From an uncultured Bacteroidales bacterium (GTDB taxonomy: Bacteria > Bacteroidota > Bacteroidia > Bacteroidales > P3), in NCBI GenBank assembly GCA_937915785.1, contig CALGGY010000137.1, positions 1 through 36,918 on the forward strand: a DNA stretch of 36,918 nucleotides, read 5' to 3'. The notes below the pieces were generated by a model that saw nothing but the letters and a program-made list of their open reading frames with translations, made no database searches and had not been told where the DNA came from. Below, piece by piece: positions 33,395 to 36,918 of this stretch (position 1 is its first letter; each line of letters opens with the position of its first letter). The translations under genes were made by a program, and so were the position numbers.

Positions 33395-33835
33395 ATGAAC
33401 ATCAAAGATTTTGACGAATACGACACTTTGTCTCTTGGCCGGCTGGTGGCGCGAAAAATGCGCTACCTCGACACCCTGCCCGCCGGCAACCCCCAGCGTC
33501 CGCACCTTGTGCAGGAAATAAACCTGCTGCGGGACATATACCTGCGGCTTGCGGCAAACACAAACTGGGTTTGCAACAGTATGAACATGGAATTTACCGC
33601 CGCCCTGCGTGGCGCCCTCGGTGGCGACGTGGCGCACCGCCTGAACTTGAACGGGTTCCTGTTCTACTGGCACCTGAACGACGACTATACAGTGCTGAAC
33701 CACGAGCGCACCCCTCTTATCGCCCTGCACAGCAACGTGGCGGTGCATTTTCCGATGATGCAGATTGAACACCCCGAAGGCGACGTTTTCAGCGCGCTGG
33801 ATATTATCAACACCAAAACCCCCGCCCGCTTATGA
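33395..33835 (+). CDS. Island protein of unknown function with a Shine-Dalgarno site
   Basis: A 146-residue protein, mainly helical in its first half (RLVARKMRYLDTL... LVQEINLLRDIYLRLA) and mixed after. I start at the ATG at 33395, because an AGGAG lies at 33382-33386, eight bases upstream; such a site is unusual in Bacteroidota and hints at foreign origin or high expression. An in-frame start at 33326 would add 23 residues covering the leader. The stop overlaps the helicase ATG (ATGA). No family recognised. Confidence 0.72.
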   Translation: MNIKDFDEYDTLSLGRLVARKMRYLDTLPAGNPQRPHLVQEINLLRDIYLRLAANTNWVCNSMNMEFTAALRGALGGDVAHRLNLNGFLFYWHLNDDYTVLNHERTPLIALHSNVAVHFPMMQIEHPEGDVFSALDIINTKTPARL

Positions 33836-35244
33836 ACACCGCCGACACCAACAACACCGATCTCCGCCCGCACGTGCGCCTGCGGATGCCCAAGATAAAC
33901 ACCGCCCCCACCCTCGCCGACGGTGCCGGGGGCGCCGATGGCGAACCCTCCGACGACCTTGAGGCAAAAAAACAGGCCATTCGCGAGCTGCAGCCGATAG
34001 AAAAAATTCGCCTCTACCTCGACGAAAACTATATATTCCGCCGCAACACACTGAAAAACCTTGTGGAATACCTCCCCATGGACAGCGACACAAAACGCTG
34101 GGAGCCTTTTGAGGACAAGCAGTTCAACGACCTTGTTATCCAACTGGAGATAATGGGCTACCGCGCCCCCGAAAAAAGGGTTGAAAAACTGCTTGGCAGC
34201 TCCATGATAGCCGACTACAACGCCATACAAGACTATTTCGACATGGTTGGCAAGCTCACCACCGGCAGCACCCCGGCGGAGTTCCTGCGCCTGTGCGAGT
34301 GCGTGCGCCTGTCGCCGCTTGATATCCAGATTGGGGCATTCTGCTACCGTGAACTGTTCCAATATTATTTTTTCAAATGGCTGCAAGCCTGCTACCTGTG
34401 CGGCACCGGCAAAAAGCACAACGACGTTATGTTCACCCTCATCGGGGCGCAGGGCCGACGCAAGACAACTTTCCTCGAAAAACTCACGCCGCCATTCCTG
34501 TCGGACTACAGCTATTGCGGCAAGATAGACACCAGCGCCAGCAGTTTTGAGGTGAAACAGCTGTTAAGCGACAAGTTTATGATAAATATAGATGACCAGC
34601 TGGAAACCATTTTCGGCAAGGACTACAACAGCCTGAAAAGCATAATATCCAGTTCGAGCACCAGCTATCGCGAGCGCTACGCCCGCATGACGCGCAAACA
34701 CGCGCGTATTGCCAACTTCTGCGGCAGTGTGAACGAAAGCCGTTTCCTGCGCGACAGCAACAACCGCCGATACCTTTGTTTCCAGATAGACGACATCGAC
34801 GGCGACGCCCTATCGCATATCGACATCGACCGCGTGTGGGCCGAAGTGAAAAAGGCCGCCGACAGCAGCGGCGTAATGTTCCCATTCACCATGGAGGATA
34901 TAAACAATATAGACCTGATGAACCGCTATTTTGAGGCACCCACCGAGGAATGCGAGGCGCTGAACCAAGTGTTCTCACCCGCCAACGACGCGCCCGCCGA
35001 CACGCCCGACTTGTACAACCTCAGTTTCAGCGAGATAATGTATGTTCTGCGCAGCTATACCAACAACAACCAGCTGAAAATATACAACCTGCAGACCGCC
35101 ATGCGAAAATATCAGTACCAAAGCCGCCCGGCCCGGAGGGGTGGGGGCAACCCCGCGTACCTGTACCCCGTGCTGCTGGTGCGCGACGATGACGGGCTGC
35201 GAAACGTCATAAACATGCTGGTAAACGATAAAACAACATTTTAA
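33832..35244 (+). CDS. VapE-type (virulence-associated E) replication helicase
   Basis: A 470-residue SF3-like AAA+ ATPase of the virulence-associated protein E family, found in phages, phage satellites and integrated plasmids, where it drives replication. Walker A is GAQGRRKT at residues 205-212; Walker B is INIDDQ with Asp254 and Asp255; sensor and Arg-finger segments follow in NESRFLRDSNNRRY at about 302-314. The N-terminal 150 residues lack the primase domain often fused in longer relatives, so priming must come from elsewhere. The C-terminal 90 residues may be a winged helix (inference). It is coupled by ATGA overlap to the preceding gene. A set of GTAAAC repeats starts at its 3' end. 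Confidence 0.85.
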   Translation: MNTADTNNTDLRPHVRLRMPKINTAPTLADGAGGADGEPSDDLEAKKQAIRELQPIEKIRLYLDENYIFRRNTLKNLVEYLPMDSDTKRWEPFEDKQFNDLVIQLEIMGYRAPEKRVEKLLGSSMIADYNAIQDYFDMVGKLTTGSTPAEFLRLCECVRLSPLDIQIGAFCYRELFQYYFFKWLQACYLCGTGKKHNDVMFTLIGAQGRRKTTFLEKLTPPFLSDYSYCGKIDTSASSFEVKQLLSDKFMINIDDQLETIFGKDYNSLKSIISSSSTSYRERYARMTRKHARIANFCGSVNESRFLRDSNNRRYLCFQIDDIDGDALSHIDIDRVWAEVKKAADSSGVMFPFTMEDINNIDLMNRYFEAPTEECEALNQVFSPANDAPADTPDLYNLSFSEIMYVLRSYTNNNQLKIYNLQTAMRKYQYQSRPARRGGGNPAYLYPVLLVRDDDGLRNVINMLVNDKTTF

Positions 35245-35284
35245 TGTAAACAAACAAACCATTTGTAAACTTTTGTTTACAAAT
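35221..35284. repeat. GTAAAC repeats with a perfect palindrome after vapE
   Basis: Four copies of GTAAAC or its complement occur at 35221, 35246, 35265 and 35275. The last two form a perfect 10-bp inverted repeat (35261-35270 with 35275-35284) around TTTT. There is no T run after it, so it is not a good terminator. Its position beside a replication helicase suggests an origin or operator. Confidence 0.55.
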
Positions 35285-35320
35285 TATTTAAACAACTAAT
35301 AATCAACAAATTAAAATATT

Positions 35321-35542
35321 ATGGAAAAATTCAAAAAATGGTGGAGGGGTTTATGGCAAAAACAATACCGCCTCACCTTGCACACGCCGCGCGGAATGCG
35401 CCATTTTACAGCCTCAACCCGCCGACAGGTGGAAATGCAGGCCGATATTTGCGACACACAATGGCTTTACAAGCCGTGGACACTCTACAAAACCGGACGT
35501 TTCTACATCCCCGAAAGGGAGATCGCGCGCGACAACTGGTAA
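35321..35542 (+). CDS. Small basic island protein of unknown function
   Basis: A 73-residue protein, rich in Trp, Arg and Lys (EKFKKWWRGLWQKQYRLTL), starting with ATG 37 bases after the GTAAAC palindrome. It has a beta-type middle with TPRGMRHFTASTRRQ. There is no signal peptide or membrane helix. Another frame is open over the same bases but lacks a comparable start context. It may be a small nucleic-acid-binding protein, but nothing proves that. Confidence 0.6.
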   Translation: MEKFKKWWRGLWQKQYRLTLHTPRGMRHFTASTRRQVEMQADICDTQWLYKPWTLYKTGRFYIPEREIARDNW

Positions 35543-35563
35543 ATCTCTCTTATTCATGATAAT

Positions 35564-35631
35564 GGGGCGGATTGTGTGTGTTAATTGTTATTGTTAGCCG
35601 TTTTTTCATTTTTTCGGCAAACCTCCGCCCC
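35564..35631. repeat. Long-loop inverted repeat with poly-C tract
   Basis: GGGGCGGA at 35564-35571 is complementary to TCCGCCCC at 35624-35631, with 52 bases between. A nearly pure C tract (35628-35641) and GGGGG follow. It lies in the 192-base gap before the coiled-coil gene and could be an RNA structure or a protein-binding site. Confidence 0.4.
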
Positions 35632-35734
35632 ACCCCCCCCCGGGGGAAAACACACAAAAAAAATGCAAACACGGCCACGCCGCGTATCAACCAAGCAAAC
35701 AACAGTATAAACAACAAAAAAACACAAAAAAATT

Positions 35735-36418
35735 ATGAGCGAAACCGCAATTAAACCCCTGAAAAGCAAAAGTATAAACGGCATAGAGGCCGAATATGTT
35801 GACAAGTTCAACCGTTTGAAAGAGCAATGCGGCTACACCAGCGACGCGCGCTTTTTGCAAGATCTGCTTGACCGTTTCGAGAACCCGCAACGCGTGGAGG
35901 ACCGCACCCGCCAGCTGGAGGACGAGTTGCAGACAAAAACCGAGCAGCTGACCGCCGCGCAAATCGAGATGGAACAGGCCAAAGCGGCCGTTATTACTCT
36001 GGAACAAGACCTTGCCAACACCCGCCGTCACGCCGAGCAACAGCTGGACGAGGCGCAACGCCAGTTTGACACCTTCCGCACCGACAACACACTGTCCGAA
36101 AACGAGTATCGTATTGTGCTGTTGCCCGACAACCTCAAAGCCCTCGACTTTGTGTGCGCCCGCGAAAGCCGCCGCCGCAATCAGCAATGGAGCCGCAGCC
36201 ACGTAATAAACCATTTCATCTATAACCGTTTTATATTGGGCAACACCAACGGCGACCTGCAAAGCATCTCCGACGCCGACTGCCGCCGTTTGGGCATATC
36301 GCTGAAACCACAAAAGCACTCCCCCACCCCCGAAGGTGGGCGCGGATGTGCGGCAGGCACCGAAACGGCAAACACGCAAACCACTGAAAACCAGCCACAA
36401 CAAAAATACGAGTTGTAA
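35735..36418 (+). CDS. Coiled-coil island protein, possible DNA-binding
   Basis: A 227-residue protein. Residues 15-45 are a short helical region (GIEAEYVDKFNRLKEQCGY). A coiled coil runs from about 50 to 118 (QLEDELQTKTEQLTAAQIEMEQAKAA). A basic helical domain follows at about 120-175 (RRRNQQWSRSHVINHFIYNRF) that resembles ribbon-helix-helix or partner-switch regions of plasmid proteins. The tail is disordered and Thr/Gln-rich. It may act in replication control, partition or filament formation; none is proven. Its stop overlaps the next ATG (TAATG). Confidence 0.75.
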   Translation: MSETAIKPLKSKSINGIEAEYVDKFNRLKEQCGYTSDARFLQDLLDRFENPQRVEDRTRQLEDELQTKTEQLTAAQIEMEQAKAAVITLEQDLANTRRHAEQQLDEAQRQFDTFRTDNTLSENEYRIVLLPDNLKALDFVCARESRRRNQQWSRSHVINHFIYNRFILGNTNGDLQSISDADCRRLGISLKPQKHSPTPEGGRGCAAGTETANTQTTENQPQQKYEL

Positions 36419-36627
36419 TGATTTACCGCTATTATTATAAACTTGTGGGCAACTATACCGACGGCACCCCCCGCTACGTGGAAATAGACGTGTTCGAATA
36501 TCAGCGAGCGGTGGATGCCGGCATTGTGGCCGGGGAGTTCTCCATGAACCGCCACACCGAAAAAAACGACATTATTGAATGCATATTTATTGAACTAAAA
36601 CCCGAAAAGAATGAACCCAATGATTAA
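36418..36627 (+). CDS. Small island protein of unknown function
   Basis: A 69-residue acidic protein whose ATG overlaps the stop of the coiled-coil gene, indicating translational coupling. The sequence opens with a Tyr-rich strand (YRYYYKLVGNY) and ends with Glu/Lys/Asn. No motif recognised. Confidence 0.65.
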   Translation: MIYRYYYKLVGNYTDGTPRYVEIDVFEYQRAVDAGIVAGEFSMNRHTEKNDIIECIFIELKPEKNEPND

Positions 36628-36871
36628 AGCCCTGTTGCCAATGGTGCGCAACTTTATAACCGACCAGAAACTGTCTGAAGTTTTCGACAAGATAACCGAA
36701 GGAGTAACCGCCGCCGAAGGCGAAAAAGTGTGCCTTGTGGTCACCAAGCGCCAGGTGATGGGCGAGCCTTGCCCGGTGATGAGCGTGTGCACCGTGGACG
36801 GCATGACCCTCACCGGCATACAACGCCAGTACACCACCGGCGACCTGAAAAAAATAATCGAAAACCAATAA
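36611..36871 (+). CDS. Small island protein of unknown function
   Basis: An 86-residue protein that overlaps the preceding gene by 17 bases. It has an N-terminal helix (MIKALLPMVRNFI), then alternating strands (EKVCLVVTKRQVMG ... PVMSVCTVDGM) and a final helix. No motif recognised. The dense overlap with its neighbours supports a real small gene in the phage-like cassette. Confidence 0.65.
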   Translation: MNPMIKALLPMVRNFITDQKLSEVFDKITEGVTAAEGEKVCLVVTKRQVMGEPCPVMSVCTVDGMTLTGIQRQYTTGDLKKIIENQ

Positions 36872-36918
36872 ATCCATAAAGCTTTCCCAATATCTCACGA
36901 GAAAAAATAAGTATAATC

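Noticed and set aside
1..36918. CRISPR arrays, tRNA or rRNA genes, insertion sequences
   Set aside because: No regularly spaced repeats, cloverleaf sequences, rRNA segments or transposase genes were recognised on reading both strands.

Overview
The window is a piece of Bacteroidota chromosome, most likely order Bacteroidales. The evidence is a LeuS of the Bacteroidales type, a secreted protein ending in a type IX secretion sorting domain, a DUF5606 protein, several promoters of the Bacteroidota form (TTTG, 19-20 bases, TAnnTTTG), and almost no Shine-Dalgarno sequences. Genus cannot be told from the sequence alone.

Bases 1-31,400 are ordinary core genome. On the + strand come a secreted YD-repeat-like protein and leuS. 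A leftward surface-polysaccharide group follows (two family 2 glycosyltransferases and UDP-galactopyranose mutase), then a secreted transglutaminase-like protein with a T9SS tail and trigger factor. A rightward run holds exbB-exbD-tonB (energy coupling to the outer membrane), truA, an unknown gene, a WbqC-like gene and a DUF1287 protein. From about 16.4 to 31.3 kb all genes run leftward: mgtC-like, recN, a TPR-like lipoprotein, def, ruvX, an SprT-like protease, a tiny lipoprotein, an NlpC/P60 lipoprotein, a DivIC/FtsB-like protein, a nitroreductase, recR, hutH, a small secreted protein, a zinc-ribbon coiled-coil protein, a Nif3-like protein, aroE, a phosphohexomutase, a DUF5606 protein and an outer-membrane-type protein.

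From about 31.4 kb to the right edge the character changes to an accessory island. It begins with a truncated, amber-interrupted gene that resembles the tail of a phage minor head protein. Next is a roughly 400-base block without a convincing gene, facing a strong leftward promoter. A tightly overlapping rightward cassette follows: three small proteins, a VapE-type SF3-like helicase, GTAAAC repeats with a perfect palindrome, and four more small genes, one a coiled-coil protein. It looks like the replication module of a prophage, phage satellite or integrated plasmid. No integrase, transposase, capsid or relaxase is visible and the right end lies outside the window.

Most notable: (1) LeuS carries an in-frame insertion of about 115 residues that looks like a DUF559/Vsr-type PD-(D/E)XK nuclease domain; (2) a 10-G tract puts the last 40 residues of a glycosyltransferase out of frame, as in a phase-variable gene or a sequencing slip; (3) the VapE island with its possible origin or operator repeats and possible antisense RNA; (4) a DUF1287 gene whose only sensible start codon is AUA. 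No tRNA, rRNA, CRISPR array or insertion sequence was recognised.
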